Positions 24,660 through 33,635 are shown, counted from the stretch's first letter. The stretch is 64,000 bases of DNA from JB111 sp049856175 (GCF_049856175.1 NZ_JBNDNA010000003.1:192203-256202); one strand, 5' to 3'. The notes: a model not told the origin generated them from the sequence alone. Numbers and translations are program-made.

Positions 24660-25088
24660 GGATGTGCCTTTCGTGGGGAGGTCAGGCGCGACGTCGCGCG
24701 GGCGCACGCCGCCGGGGCGCTGCGCTCGAGGTGAGGGGTGCCGGGGCAGGCCCGGGCCCAGGGGCCGGTCCGCGAGTGGCCGCGGACCGGCGGGTCGGCG
24801 CCGTCGTACGGCGCGGTGCGGTCAGCGGCGGGTCAGGCGACCGGCCGGGAGGGCACGGGCCGACACGAGCAGGTCGAGCGTCGCACGAGGTCGACGTCGA
24901 GCCGCGACGTGAGGTGCCAGAGGTTGCCCAACGCTGCTCCCGGATCGGGTCCGCGGCGCGGACCGAGAAAGTTGACGTTTCAATAGGAGCACACATCCGG
25001 GCACGTGGGAACCACCCGGCGTGGCGTCTCACATGATGGACGACTTGTGCGGTCCCGCGCTGCGCGGGGGCTCCGCCTCCGCATCGGG
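24660..25088. other. Intergenic region without a supported gene
   Basis: About 430 bases between the symporter start and the LivF stop. It should hold the symporter promoter and leader. A short AT-richer stretch (24966-24994, containing TTGACG on the top strand and CTATTGAAACG on the bottom) is the only conspicuous part. Reading frames present are of biased composition and have no recognisable protein features. A CCCGCGC/GCGCGGG hairpin near 25060 may end the liv operon. Confidence 0.5.
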
Positions 25089-25850
25089 CTACGTGGTGGT
25101 CGGGTCCTCGCCACGCACATCGGGCTCGGTGGCACCAGGGTGTCCCGCGCCCCCGTCGCCGAGGTAGTAGGGGGAGAGCACCGAGGACCGCTCCTCGCGC
25201 AGCGCGGAGCAGCTCTCGGTCCGCACGATCCGGCCCCGATGCATGACGTGAGCGACCGACCCCACGCCGAGCGCGATCTCGACGAACTGCTCGACGAGCA
25301 GGATCCCCATGCCGGAGCCGGCGAGCTCGACGAGGGCGTCCACGAGCGTGCGCACTGCCTGCGGGGCCAGGCCGAGCGAGAGCTCGTCGACCATGAGGAT
25401 CGTCGGGCGGGTCGCGAGGGCGCGCGCGACGACGAGCATCTGCTGCTCGCCGCCGGAGAGCAGGCCGGCCCGGACGTCGCGCCGGAGCGCGAGCCGGGGG
25501 AAGAGGTCGAACGCCCGATCGAGCGTGCGCCTCGAGCGGTCCGCGACGACCAGGTTCTGCGTCACCGTGAGCCGGGAGAACACGCTGCGGCCCTGCTCGA
25601 CGTACGCGAGCCCGGCCGCCGCCCGGCGGTGGATCGGGAGCGCGTCGATCCGCCGGCCGCCGAGCGAGATCGTGCCGGAGGCCGAGGGGAGCACGCCGGC
25701 GATCCCGTCGAGCAGGGTGGACCGGCCGGCGCCGTTCGGGCCGAGCAGCACGGTGATCTCGCCGCGGGGGACGACGAGGTCGACGTCCCGGCAGATGGTG
25801 AGGTCGCCGCGGCGCACGGTGAGCGACTCCACCCTCAGCTCGTCGGTCAT
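25089..25850 (-). CDS. Branched-chain amino acid-type ABC transporter ATP-binding protein (LivF-like) with altered Walker A
   Basis: A 253-residue ATPase of the LivF group. Signature LLSGGEQQMLVVARAL, Walker B ILMVDELSLGLAP and the LivF-type LLVEQFVEIAL are intact, but Walker A reads GPNGAGRST, with Arg43 in place of the essential Lys. The start at 25850 overlaps the end of the fused permease-ATPase gene by four bases. Since the transporter has a second, intact ATPase, one degenerate site may be tolerated, as in several heterodimeric ABC systems. An acidic C-terminal tail of about 25 residues follows the core. Last gene of the operon. Confidence 0.9.
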   Translation of the reverse strand: MTDELRVESLTVRRGDLTICRDVDLVVPRGEITVLLGPNGAGRSTLLDGIAGVLPSASGTISLGGRRIDALPIHRRAAAGLAYVEQGRSVFSRLTVTQNLVVADRSRRTLDRAFDLFPRLALRRDVRAGLLSGGEQQMLVVARALATRPTILMVDELSLGLAPQAVRTLVDALVELAGSGMGILLVEQFVEIALGVGSVAHVMHRGRIVRTESCSALREERSSVLSPYYLGDGGAGHPGATEPDVRGEDPTTT

Positions 25851-27643
25851 GTCGTCGTCCCCAGGTAGGCGGCGACCACCCGCGGGTCGTCCAGCACGTC
25901 GGCCACGGGGCCCGAGGCGATGAGGCGCCCGTCGTCGAGCGCGGTGGCGGTGCTCGCCGCCGCCCGCACGAACCCCATGTCGTGCTCGATGAGCAGCGTG
26001 GCGCAGCCGAGCTCGGCGGGGAGGCGTCGTACCCGCTCCGCGAGCGCGCGGCTCTCGGTCTCGCCGAGGCCGGCGGCGGGCTCGTCCAGGAGCAGCACGC
26101 GGGGGCCGGAGGCCAGGGCGCCGCCGATCTCGAGGATGCGGCGCGAGCCGGCGTCCATCAGCCGGATCGGCACCGCGGCGTCGGGGAGTCCGAGGAACTC
26201 CGCGACGGCGGAGACCCGGTCCGTGTCTCGCCCCCCGGCGGCGAGCCGCAGGTACTCGCCGACGGTGAGCCTGTCGATCGCGTGGCCGTGCTGGAACGTC
26301 CGTCGGATGCCGAGCCGGGCCCGGTCGCGGGCCGACGCGTCGTCGACCCGCTCGCCGTCGAGCCGGACCTCGCCCCGGTAGGCGGCCAGGAAGCCGGTGA
26401 CCGCGTCGACGAGCGTGGACTTCCCCGCGCCGTTCGAGCCGATGAGCGCGTGCACGCCGGGGCCGGTCACCTCGAGGTCGACGTCGTCGAGGACCCGGGC
26501 GGTACCGAGGGTGACGGTGAGGCCCCGGACCGCGAGGCGGGGGAGGCCGTCGGAACCGGGGGTGCCGGCCGTGCGGGTCGTCGGGGCCGTGGCGTCGTCG
26601 GTCGGGTCCGCCACGTGTGCGGCACCGGTGGCGTCGGACGGCGCGCCACCACCGGGAGCAGGCGCGGGATCGTCTGCCGGCGGAAGGTCGCACGTGAGGC
26701 GCATGCCGCGCACGGCGCGGGCGCCGAGGCGGTCGTCCAGCTGCTCCATCAGGCCGCCGCCGCCCTTGCGCAGGATCTCGAAGGCGCCGAGCGCGAGGAG
26801 GGCGTCGGCGGTGTCGAGCGGGAGGCCCACGCGCCGCAGGAGCTCGGGGATGAACACCGAGAACACCCCCGCGAGCACCGCGCCGCCGAAGATCGACGCG
26901 CCGCAGAGCACCGCGGTCACCAGGTGGACCATCGAGGTCATCGGCGAGAAGACGGCCGTGGTCAGCAGCCCGTACTGCCCGGCGAGCAGCCCGCCCGCCA
27001 GGCCCGCGAGCAGGGCGGCCCACATGAAGGCGCTCGCCTTCGCAGCGCCGACCCGCACCCCGAGGGCCGCGGCCGCGCGCTCGCTCTCCCGGACCGCGGA
27101 CCACCCGAGACCGTGGGCCGTGCGCCCCACCGCCGAGAGGGCCACCTGCGCGAGGACGAGCAGGGCCCAGCACAGGGCGTAGAACCAGATCGGGTCGTCG
27201 AAGGGTGCGGCGGGGAGCACGGGCGTGCCCGAGCCGACGCCGGGGAAGCTCCCCTGCCGCAGCACCAGGTCGAGCGCGGTGGCGAACCCGAGGGTGACGA
27301 CCGCGAGCTCGACCCCGCGGATGCGGGTGGTGGCCAGCCCGACGACGAGCCCGACCGGCGCGGCGGTGAGGCCGCCGGTGAGCACGAGGAGCGGGAACGG
27401 GAGGCCGGGCCAGGACAGGGCGAGCCAGGACGTCACCCAGCCGCCGATCGCCGCGAACGACATCTGGCACAGCGTGAGGAGCCCCGCCTGGTTGGTGAGC
27501 ACCCCGACGCTGCGCGCGACGAGCGCGGTGAGCGCAACGGTGCTCAGCAGGTAGACCCAGTACACGGGCAGGATCAGACCGAGCGTGATCAGCGTGAGGA
27601 CGAAACCGATCACGGTGAGGGCCCGTGGTTCAGCGAGGCGCAT
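25847..27643 (-). CDS. Fused LivM permease - LivG ATP-binding protein
   Basis: A 598-residue fusion. Residues 1 to about 310 are a LivM-type permease (ARSVGVLTNQAGLLTLCQMSFAAIGGW, GVELAVVTLGFATALDLVLRQ, VRESERAAAALGVRVGAAKASAFM). A Pro/Ala/Thr-rich linker of about 55 residues leads to a LivG-type ATPase with Walker A GSNGAGKST, signature-like region LMDAGSRRILEIGGALAS (an unusual variant of LSGGQQQ, with DAGSRR), Walker B VLLLDEPAAGLGETE and H-loop LIEHDMGFV. Fusions of this kind occur in actinobacteria. It overlaps LivH by 14 bases and LivF by four. Confidence 0.9.
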   Translation of the reverse strand: MRLAEPRALTVIGFVLTLITLGLILPVYWVYLLSTVALTALVARSVGVLTNQAGLLTLCQMSFAAIGGWVTSWLALSWPGLPFPLLVLTGGLTAAPVGLVVGLATTRIRGVELAVVTLGFATALDLVLRQGSFPGVGSGTPVLPAAPFDDPIWFYALCWALLVLAQVALSAVGRTAHGLGWSAVRESERAAAALGVRVGAAKASAFMWAALLAGLAGGLLAGQYGLLTTAVFSPMTSMVHLVTAVLCGASIFGGAVLAGVFSVFIPELLRRVGLPLDTADALLALGAFEILRKGGGGLMEQLDDRLGARAVRGMRLTCDLPPADDPAPAPGGGAPSDATGAAHVADPTDDATAPTTRTAGTPGSDGLPRLAVRGLTVTLGTARVLDDVDLEVTGPGVHALIGSNGAGKSTLVDAVTGFLAAYRGEVRLDGERVDDASARDRARLGIRRTFQHGHAIDRLTVGEYLRLAAGGRDTDRVSAVAEFLGLPDAAVPIRLMDAGSRRILEIGGALASGPRVLLLDEPAAGLGETESRALAERVRRLPAELGCATLLIEHDMGFVRAAASTATALDDGRLIASGPVADVLDDPRVVAAYLGTTT

Positions 27644-28487
27644 CCCAGACCTCTCTCCTGCGCAGCCACACGAGCGCGACGGCGATGACGACGAACGGGA
27701 TCGCGCCGCGGTACTCGGCGAGCGCGTCGATCCGGGCGCCGGCCCCCTCGACCGCCCCGACGGCGAGGCCGCCGGCGACGGCGACCCACACCCGGCTGAA
27801 CGCGCCGAGCAGCGCCGCCGCCAGCGCGGGCACCACGAGGAACGACATCGACTCGAAGGTGGGGTTGCGGGTCGGGGCGACGAGCAGGAGCGCGAGGGTG
27901 GAGAGCACCCCGGTGGTGGCCCACACGATCACGGCGAGCCGGCGCGAGTTCACGCCGAGCAGCTGCACGGTCGTGGGGCGCTCGGACATGGCCTCGAGGC
28001 GCAGACCGATCTGCGAGTGGCGCAGCAGCAGGGACAGGGCCGCGGCGACGAGCACGGTGAGCGCCAGCGCGACCACCGTGGTGAGCGAGATCCGTACCCC
28101 GGCGACGTCGAACGTGCTGTCCGGGACGATGCTCGGCATCACGCGGGGCGAGTCGCCGAACATGCGGAAGCCCGCCGTGAGGAGCACGACGAGGAGCACG
28201 ACGGTGACGACGGACCGCACCGTCTGGGACGGCTCGGCGAACCAGCGCGCCATCACCCAGCCGGCGAGACCGGCGACGACGCCGGAGACCGCGAGGCCGC
28301 CGAGCGCCGCGAGGGGGAGCGGCACCCCGGTGCCCAGGAGCCCGTAGCAGAGGTAGGCCCCGACGGCGCCGAGGGCCGCCTGACCGAAGTTCAGCACCCC
28401 GACCAGGCGATACAGCACCACCACGCAGACCGCGAGGATCGCGTAGGCGGAGCCGGACACGAGGCCCGAGACGACGCCGTCGAGCAT
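27630..28487 (-). CDS. Branched-chain amino acid-type ABC permease (LivH-like)
   Basis: A 285-residue inner-membrane permease. It starts directly with the first helix region (LDGVVSGLVSGSAYAILAV) and has the LivH-typical VLYRLVGVLNFGQAALGAVGAYLCY and the coupling loop LRHSQIGLRLEAMSERPTTVQLLGVN. The gene overlaps the fused LivM-LivG gene and follows the binding protein gene by 46 bases, so it belongs to one operon. Substrate class is branched-chain amino acids, amides or urea-like compounds; which one is not decided by sequence. Confidence 0.9.
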   Translation of the reverse strand: MLDGVVSGLVSGSAYAILAVCVVVLYRLVGVLNFGQAALGAVGAYLCYGLLGTGVPLPLAALGGLAVSGVVAGLAGWVMARWFAEPSQTVRSVVTVVLLVVLLTAGFRMFGDSPRVMPSIVPDSTFDVAGVRISLTTVVALALTVLVAAALSLLLRHSQIGLRLEAMSERPTTVQLLGVNSRRLAVIVWATTGVLSTLALLLVAPTRNPTFESMSFLVVPALAAALLGAFSRVWVAVAGGLAVGAVEGAGARIDALAEYRGAIPFVVIAVALVWLRRREVWDAPR

Positions 28488-28533
28488 CAGGTGGTCCGGA
28501 CCGCCACGGTCTCCCGTGGCCGGGGCGCCGCTG

Positions 28534-29706
28534 TCACGGCAGGCGCACCCAGTCGCTGACGGTCTCCCACCCGTCCTCGGCGGCCTGGACCATCATGCTC
28601 GAGCGGTTGGGGTTGTGCGCGGTCGCGTCGCCGAACGTGAAGGGCATACCCATGAGCGGATGCTCCACCTCGTCGAGGTCGCGGAAGGCGGCCGTGACCG
28701 ACTCGTTGGTGATGTCGCCGTCGATGCCCTCGAGCACCTCGACGAGGATCTCCGCGGCCACGTACCCGCCCATGGACAGGGACGTGAGGGGGACGTCGGC
28801 GTCGGTGAGCGTCGTACGCCAGTCCTCGAGCTCCGGGTCGTCGCTCGTGAACGGCAGGAACTCGGAGTTCGCGTAGAGGCCGAGCGTGCCCTGCTCCGCC
28901 AGTGCGTCGTGCACGTCCTCGCTGTAGGCCGAGGTCAGCGTCAGCCAGTCGATCTCGTCGAGCAGCCCCTGCTGGTCGACGGTGTTCATGAAGGCGACCG
29001 CGACGGGCTCGTTCGAGTTGAACACGACCGCCTCGCAGCCCGCGTCCCGCACGGCGAGGATCGCCGGCGTCGGGTCGTCGCCGAGCACCACCGAGGTGTC
29101 GATGTGGGGCGCCTCGGAGCCGGTCCCCTGCTCCCACCGGTCGATGAGCTCGAGGTAGGGCTCGGTCAGTCCGGCGCTCTCCTGGATGACCGGGCAGACG
29201 CTGTCGTGCCCGAGGTCCTCGGACGCGAAGTGGAGGAGCGCCTCGTAGCCGCGGATGGTGCCGTTGTTGACCGGCGCGATGTGGGACGACTCGAAGCACG
29301 AGGGCTCCACGCCGGTCCCCGAGAGGGCGACGACGTCGCGCTGCGCGTAGAACGCGGCGTTCGCGCTGCACTCGACGAGGCTCGCCGAGCCGGCGAAGGC
29401 CACGACCCCGCTCTCGTCGACGAGACGCCGCGCGGCCTGGCTCGCCTGGGCGGGGTCGGCGCCGTCGTCCTCCGAGACGAGCTCGATCATGCGTCCGTCG
29501 ATGCCGCCCTCGGCGTTGACGCGCTCGAAGACGGCAGCGGCCGCTGCGGGCACCTCCGGGAACGGTGCGGGACCGGTGATCGAGCTGACCGCGCCGACCC
29601 GGATCGGGTCCGCCTCGTCGTCGCCGCCCGAGCAGCCGGCCAGCGTGAGCGTCACCGTCGCCGCGACCGTGAGGGCCTGGGTGAGTCGGGACGTGCGGGT
29701 CTTCAT
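28534..29706 (-). CDS. ABC transporter substrate-binding lipoprotein (LivJ-like)
   Basis: A 390-residue periplasmic-binding-protein type I lipoprotein. The signal peptide ends with the lipobox LTLAGC (Cys25), followed by an acidic linker and the first lobe (PIRVGAVSSITGPAPFPEVPAAAAAVFERVNAEGGIDGRMIELV). The pattern matches Leu/Ile/Val or amide/urea receptors; the usual ligand-binding Ser/Thr region is AGSASLVECSANAAFY, where a Cys is found instead of a common Gly/Thr. It is the first gene of the importer operon and has a ribosome binding site (GAGGAG). Confidence 0.92.
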   Translation of the reverse strand: MKTRTSRLTQALTVAATVTLTLAGCSGGDDEADPIRVGAVSSITGPAPFPEVPAAAAAVFERVNAEGGIDGRMIELVSEDDGADPAQASQAARRLVDESGVVAFAGSASLVECSANAAFYAQRDVVALSGTGVEPSCFESSHIAPVNNGTIRGYEALLHFASEDLGHDSVCPVIQESAGLTEPYLELIDRWEQGTGSEAPHIDTSVVLGDDPTPAILAVRDAGCEAVVFNSNEPVAVAFMNTVDQQGLLDEIDWLTLTSAYSEDVHDALAEQGTLGLYANSEFLPFTSDDPELEDWRTTLTDADVPLTSLSMGGYVAAEILVEVLEGIDGDITNESVTAAFRDLDEVEHPLMGMPFTFGDATAHNPNRSSMMVQAAEDGWETVSDWVRLP

Positions 29707-29853
29707 CGTGCGTCGATCTCCTCGTCGGTCGTCCGTGACTGCGACGGACGGGCCCGCCGCCGAGCGACCGCGCCGGACGGATGCGCACCCCGCGCGCCAC
29801 TTACGGCGACAGTGTCACAAGAATGAGGACGGTCGACAACCGTTTCGACGATC

Positions 29854-29915
29854 GGGCGCTCCGGCGCCCTCGGATGCCGGAGCGCCCGTGACCATCGCGG
29901 TCACGGGCGCTCCGG
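29854..29915. terminator. Two mutually exclusive hairpins after pspA
   Basis: CCGGAGCGCCCGTGACC (29877-29893), loop ATCGC, and its exact complement (29899-29915) form a perfect 17-bp stem. GGGCGCTCCGGC at 29854-29865 can instead pair with 29876-29887. Only one of the two can form. It follows the pspA stop (read on the minus strand) and so is at least a terminator. Confidence 0.65.
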
Positions 29916-29948
29916 GAGATCTCGGCCCGCGGTCGAGCGGGAGCAGGA

Positions 29949-30761
29949 TCAGTAGGCCGTGCGGTCCTCGGCGTGCGGGTCCGCGGACGTCTGGCCCGGG
30001 ACGTACTCGCCGGCGTCGTCGGACTCCGCCGTGATCGCCTGCGGCGACCGGCCGGCCTTGAGGGCGGCGAGGCGCGCGTCGATCTCCATGTCCTTGCTGT
30101 GGTCGGCCAGCTCGGCGAACTGGTCCTCCATCGAGCCGGCGGTGATCTCGGCCTGACCGGCGACGTACGCCTCCTCGCGGCGGACCTGGTCCTCGAAGCG
30201 GGAGATCTCGCTGGTCGGGTCGAGCACGTTGATCGAGGAGATCGCGCCCTGGACCTGCTTCTGCGCGGCCGCGGACTTCTGGCGCGCCACGAGCTGGTCG
30301 CGCTTGCCCTTGAGCTCGTCGAGCTTGCCGCGCATCTGGACCAGGCCGGCCTTGAGCTTCTCGACGACCTCGTTCTGCGAGTCGATCATCGGCTTCGCGG
30401 ACTGGGCCTCGCCCTCGGCCGTGATCTGCTTGTTGAGCGCGATCTTGGCGAGGTTGTCGAACTTCGCCGCGCCCGCGGAGTCGCCGGAGGACCGCAGCTC
30501 CTCGGCCTTGTTCGACGCCGCCATGGCCTTCTGGCCCCAGTCGCGGGCGTCTCGCACGTCCTCGTCGTAGTCGCGCTCGGCGAGGCGCAGGTTGCCGATG
30601 GTCACGGCGACGGCGTCCTCGGCCTCCTTGATGGAGCTCGTGTAGTCGCGCACCATCTGGTCCAGCATCTTCTGCGGGTCCTCGGCGCGGTCCAGCAGCG
30701 CGTTGACGTTCGCGCGGGTGAGCTGGGCGATGCGCCCGAGGATGCTTTGCTTCTCAGCCAT
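29949..30761 (-). CDS. PspA/IM30 family envelope-stress protein
   Basis: A 270-residue ESCRT-III-like coiled-coil protein that binds and protects the inner face of the membrane. The N-terminal amphipathic helix (KQSILGRIAQLTRANVNALLDRAEDPQKML) and long heptad-rich helices (residues about 27-220) are typical; length is near the 220-275 residues of actinobacterial members. A flexible acidic C-terminus (ESDDAGEYVPGQTSADPHAEDRTAY) is extra. It has a GAGGAG ribosome binding site and lies 128 bases after a TPM-domain gene on the same strand, with which it may be co-transcribed. Confidence 0.93.
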   Translation of the reverse strand: MAEKQSILGRIAQLTRANVNALLDRAEDPQKMLDQMVRDYTSSIKEAEDAVAVTIGNLRLAERDYDEDVRDARDWGQKAMAASNKAEELRSSGDSAGAAKFDNLAKIALNKQITAEGEAQSAKPMIDSQNEVVEKLKAGLVQMRGKLDELKGKRDQLVARQKSAAAQKQVQGAISSINVLDPTSEISRFEDQVRREEAYVAGQAEITAGSMEDQFAELADHSKDMEIDARLAALKAGRSPQAITAESDDAGEYVPGQTSADPHAEDRTAY

Positions 30762-30889
30762 GTGAACTCCTCAGTTCCTGGTTCTCGCGGTTGTCGTCGT
30801 GCCACGCCGCGTGCGCGACGTCGTCTTTTCGGCCGGCCGGGTGCCCGGCTGGCCGTCCATGTGGTCCCGGCGGGTCGGCCACGCGCGGG

Positions 30890-32884
30890 TCAGAAGCGGC
30901 CGCCGAAGCTGCCGCCACCACCGCCGCCTCCGCCGAAGCCGCCACCGAAGCCTCCGCCGAAGCCGCCACCGCCCCAGCCGCCGTGGTGATCGTTGCCGCC
31001 GCCGAGCAGGCCGCCGATGATCCCGCCGATGACCAGCGAGCCGACGTCGACCCCGCCCCGCCGGGGGTGGTAGCCGCGGCCGTACGGGTTGTGCCCGCCG
31101 AGGCCGGAGCCCATCTGCAGCGACGCGAGGTCGCGCTCGACGTCCTGCTGCGCCTCGCGCAGCATCGACTGCGCGCGGGCGGCCGCCCGGACCGACTCGT
31201 CGGGCGCGGAGTCGAGCAGCGAGCGGGCGCGCGCGATCTCGTCCTCCGCGCCGTGCAGCTGGCTGCGGGCGTGCTGGCCGACGGCGCCGCGCCGGGTGCT
31301 GATCAGCTGGTCGACCGAGCGCCTCAGGTGCTCCGCGGCCTCGATCCGCCCCGCGGCGGTCGCACGGTTGCGGCGGACCACCTCGGCGCGCTCGCGCATC
31401 GGGGCGAGCACCTCGTCGATGGCGTTCTCGGCGGTCGAGAGCCGGTCGAGCGCCGCCAGCGGGTCGCCGCCCTGCCGGGCCGCCTCGCCCTGCGCGATCG
31501 CGGCGACCGCCTCCTCCCGGGCGGAGCGGACCCCGGGGTTGTCGGGGGCGAGACGGTCGGCGTCCTCGACGTCGGAGGAGATCGAGGACAGGGCCTTGGC
31601 GAGGTTCGCTGACGCGTGCTCGAGCTCCTTGCCGGCGCCGATCACGCGGTCGGCGAGCTCGGCGGCCTGGTGGACGGCCTCCTCGGCGACCCGGGCGTGC
31701 GTGACGGCCGCCCGGCGGTTGCGCGCGGCGGTCGCGAGCCCCTCGTCGACGCTGCGCAGCGCGGAGTCGATGAGCTGCTCGGCCTGCTCCGGGTCCTCCC
31801 TGACCGAGGCCAGGGCGCTCGCCGGGTACCGGTCGGTGAGCGCCCGCAGGTGGATGCGGGAGTTCTCGACGTCGGCCCTGACCTCCTCCGCACGCGTGCG
31901 GGTCTCCTCGAGGACCTGCTCGACCCGGGACTCGATGTTGCGCAGCCGTTCGAACTCCTCCTGCTGGGCGCTGAGCGTGGTGCGCACGAGGTCGGTGCGG
32001 TCGAGGATGCGCAGCAGCAGCCGACGCTCCTCGCTCTCGGTCTCCGGGTGCTCGTCGTCGAGGGTGCGCCGGGCCTGGAACGCCTGGTCGACGGCCTTCT
32101 GCGCGGCGGCGAGCGCCTCGGTGAACTCGTCGGTGCGGCGCAGGCCGAACTGGGCCTTGGCGAACTCGAGCTCCGCGGCGGACGAGCGCACGGCGTCGTC
32201 CGCGCCCACCAGCGCGGACCCGGCCTCGTTGCGCAGCTCGGGCAGGGGCAGGCGGGCCGGGTGGCCCTCGGGCAGGTTCTCGAGGGGGTCCTTGACGCCG
32301 CTCTTCCCGGTCTTCCGGCGCCAGGCGGCGAACCCGACCGCACCGACGGCCACGACGACGATGCCGCCGACGAGCACGGTCCCGATCCCGATCCCGCCCG
32401 TGGCGTCGCCGAGCCCCTCGCCCCAGGCGGTGCCGAGCTCGGACCACTGGCCGGCGTTGAAGTGGTCGGCGACGTCGCCGTCGACGACCTGCCGCGCGTC
32501 ACCCTCGGAGACGGGAGCGTTCGGCCCGACGACGACCCCGTACGCGGACTCGTCGACGGCGACCGCGAGGAGGACCTCGTCGTCGCCCATGTTCGACATC
32601 TGCGCGGCCTCCTCCGCCCACCTCTGCGCCTCCAGCCCGCCGAAGTCGGACACGTAGGCGATGAACGGCTGGACGTCGTGCTCGGCCTCGATCTCCTGGT
32701 ACAGCGCCTCGAGCTCGGCCTCCTCGCCGTCGCTGAGGACGTCCGCCTCGTCGAGCACGCCGTCGGGGAGGTTCGACGGGTCGGTCGCCCAGGCGGGGCT
32801 CGCGAGCAGCACGGGTCCGAGGGTGAGCGCGGCGACGCCGAGCGTGGCGGCGAGGGGACGGGGGCGACGAGAGGCAGGTCTCAC
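30890..32884 (-). CDS. TPM-domain membrane protein with coiled coil and Gly-rich tail
   Basis: A 664-residue exported protein. The GTG at 32884 gives a clean signal peptide (RPASRRPRPLAATLGVAALTLG then SPAWA) and is preferred to upstream in-frame codons. The TPM domain (about residues 35-170) has VLDEADVLSDGEEAELEALYQEIE and MSNMGDDEVLLAVAVDESAYGVVVG. A membrane helix (VLVGGIVVVAVGAVGFAAW) follows, then about 380 residues of charged, heptad-rich cytoplasmic helix, and finally a Gly/His tail of GGGFGGG repeats. TPM proteins are linked to photosystem repair in plants and to envelope functions in bacteria. The PspA gene downstream supports an envelope-stress role. Confidence 0.85.
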   Translation of the reverse strand: MRPASRRPRPLAATLGVAALTLGPVLLASPAWATDPSNLPDGVLDEADVLSDGEEAELEALYQEIEAEHDVQPFIAYVSDFGGLEAQRWAEEAAQMSNMGDDEVLLAVAVDESAYGVVVGPNAPVSEGDARQVVDGDVADHFNAGQWSELGTAWGEGLGDATGGIGIGTVLVGGIVVVAVGAVGFAAWRRKTGKSGVKDPLENLPEGHPARLPLPELRNEAGSALVGADDAVRSSAAELEFAKAQFGLRRTDEFTEALAAAQKAVDQAFQARRTLDDEHPETESEERRLLLRILDRTDLVRTTLSAQQEEFERLRNIESRVEQVLEETRTRAEEVRADVENSRIHLRALTDRYPASALASVREDPEQAEQLIDSALRSVDEGLATAARNRRAAVTHARVAEEAVHQAAELADRVIGAGKELEHASANLAKALSSISSDVEDADRLAPDNPGVRSAREEAVAAIAQGEAARQGGDPLAALDRLSTAENAIDEVLAPMRERAEVVRRNRATAAGRIEAAEHLRRSVDQLISTRRGAVGQHARSQLHGAEDEIARARSLLDSAPDESVRAAARAQSMLREAQQDVERDLASLQMGSGLGGHNPYGRGYHPRRGGVDVGSLVIGGIIGGLLGGGNDHHGGWGGGGFGGGFGGGFGGGGGGGGSFGGRF

Positions 32885-33006
32885 CAGTCGATCTTGTCGT
32901 GCTGCGGCCGCCGTCGCAACGAGCGGACTCCCCGGTCCGCCGCGGGCGGACGGACCCGCGCCGTGACGCGTACCGCTCGGCGCGGCGAAAGGTCGGGAGC
33001 CACGGG

Positions 33007-33012
33007 TATCAT
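33007..33012 (+). promoter_or_regulatory. Candidate -10 box of the cold-shock gene
   Basis: TATCAT about 78 bases before the GTG start; the long leader this implies is usual for cold-shock mRNAs. Confidence 0.4.
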
Positions 33013-33089
33013 CACCACGCCGGGCCGAGGCAGGCCCGACCCCCCGCACGCCGACGCGATCGGCCCCGAGCGACGAATGAGGTTCCGCG

Positions 33090-33464
33090 GTGCCCACCGG
33101 CAAGGTCAAGTTCTACGACCCCGACAAGGGGTTCGGCTTCATCGCCGGAGACGACGGCTCCGAGGTCTTCCTGCATGCCTCCGCCATGCCCGCCGGCGCC
33201 AGCCCGCGCGCGGGCGCGCGCGTCGACTACGGCGTGGCCGACGGACGGCGCGGCCCGCAGGCCCTGTCGGTGACGGTCCTCGAGGCGCCGCCGTCGGTCG
33301 CCAAGGCGCACCGCCGTCCGGCCGAGGACATGGCGACGATCGTCGAGGACCTCATCCGGACCCTCGACCGGGCCTCGAGCTCGCTCAACCGTGGCCGCTA
33401 CCCGGACAACGGCGCGAAGCTCGCCGCGATGCTCCGCGCGGTGGCCGACCAGTTCGACGCCTGA
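33090..33464 (+). CDS. Cold-shock domain protein with C-terminal extension
   Basis: A 124-residue RNA/ssDNA-binding protein. The N-terminal 65 residues form a cold-shock OB fold with RNP1 KGFGFIAGDDG and RNP2 EVFLHASAM (VFVH replaced by VFLH). Unlike 67-residue CspA proteins it has an extra 55-residue C-terminal helical domain (EDMATIVEDLIRTLDRASSSLN), which is seen in actinobacterial CspA-like proteins. The GTG start is preceded by GAGGTTCCGC. It is followed by the DUF3027 gene, a conserved pairing in actinobacteria. Confidence 0.92.
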   Translation: MPTGKVKFYDPDKGFGFIAGDDGSEVFLHASAMPAGASPRAGARVDYGVADGRRGPQALSVTVLEAPPSVAKAHRRPAEDMATIVEDLIRTLDRASSSLNRGRYPDNGAKLAAMLRAVADQFDA

Positions 33465-33623
33465 CGGCGCCGCTCCTGCTCGCCGCCGGACCGGGACCGC
33501 CCGGGCTCGCGGCGGCCCGCCCTCGGGCCGGGGGACTCGGCCCCGGCGCTCCGGGGTGACCGACCCCATGCCGGCCGGGCCCGGTCTGCCGGGCCGCGAA
33601 CCGTGCGCGCACGGTACGACGCC

Positions 33624-33629
33624 TAGACT
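33624..33629 (+). promoter_or_regulatory. -10 box of leaderless DUF3027 gene
   Basis: TAGACT, six bases, GTG at 33636. Confidence 0.6.
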
Positions 33630-33635
33630 GTCGGG

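Noticed and set aside
22563..24734. A 723-codon open frame on the plus strand across the symporter gene
   Set aside because: It is rich in Asp, Arg and Gly in the way of antisense shadows of high-GC genes, has no motif, and the minus strand holds clear NYN and symporter genes.
24966..24994. AT-richer stretch with TTGACG as a plus-strand promoter
   Set aside because: No gene follows on the plus strand; it is more likely part of the symporter promoter on the other strand, and the boxes cannot be assigned.
24682..25032. 116-codon minus-strand frame upstream of the symporter
   Set aside because: Biased Arg/Ser/Thr/Pro composition, no domain, no ribosome binding site; treated as promoter/leader DNA.
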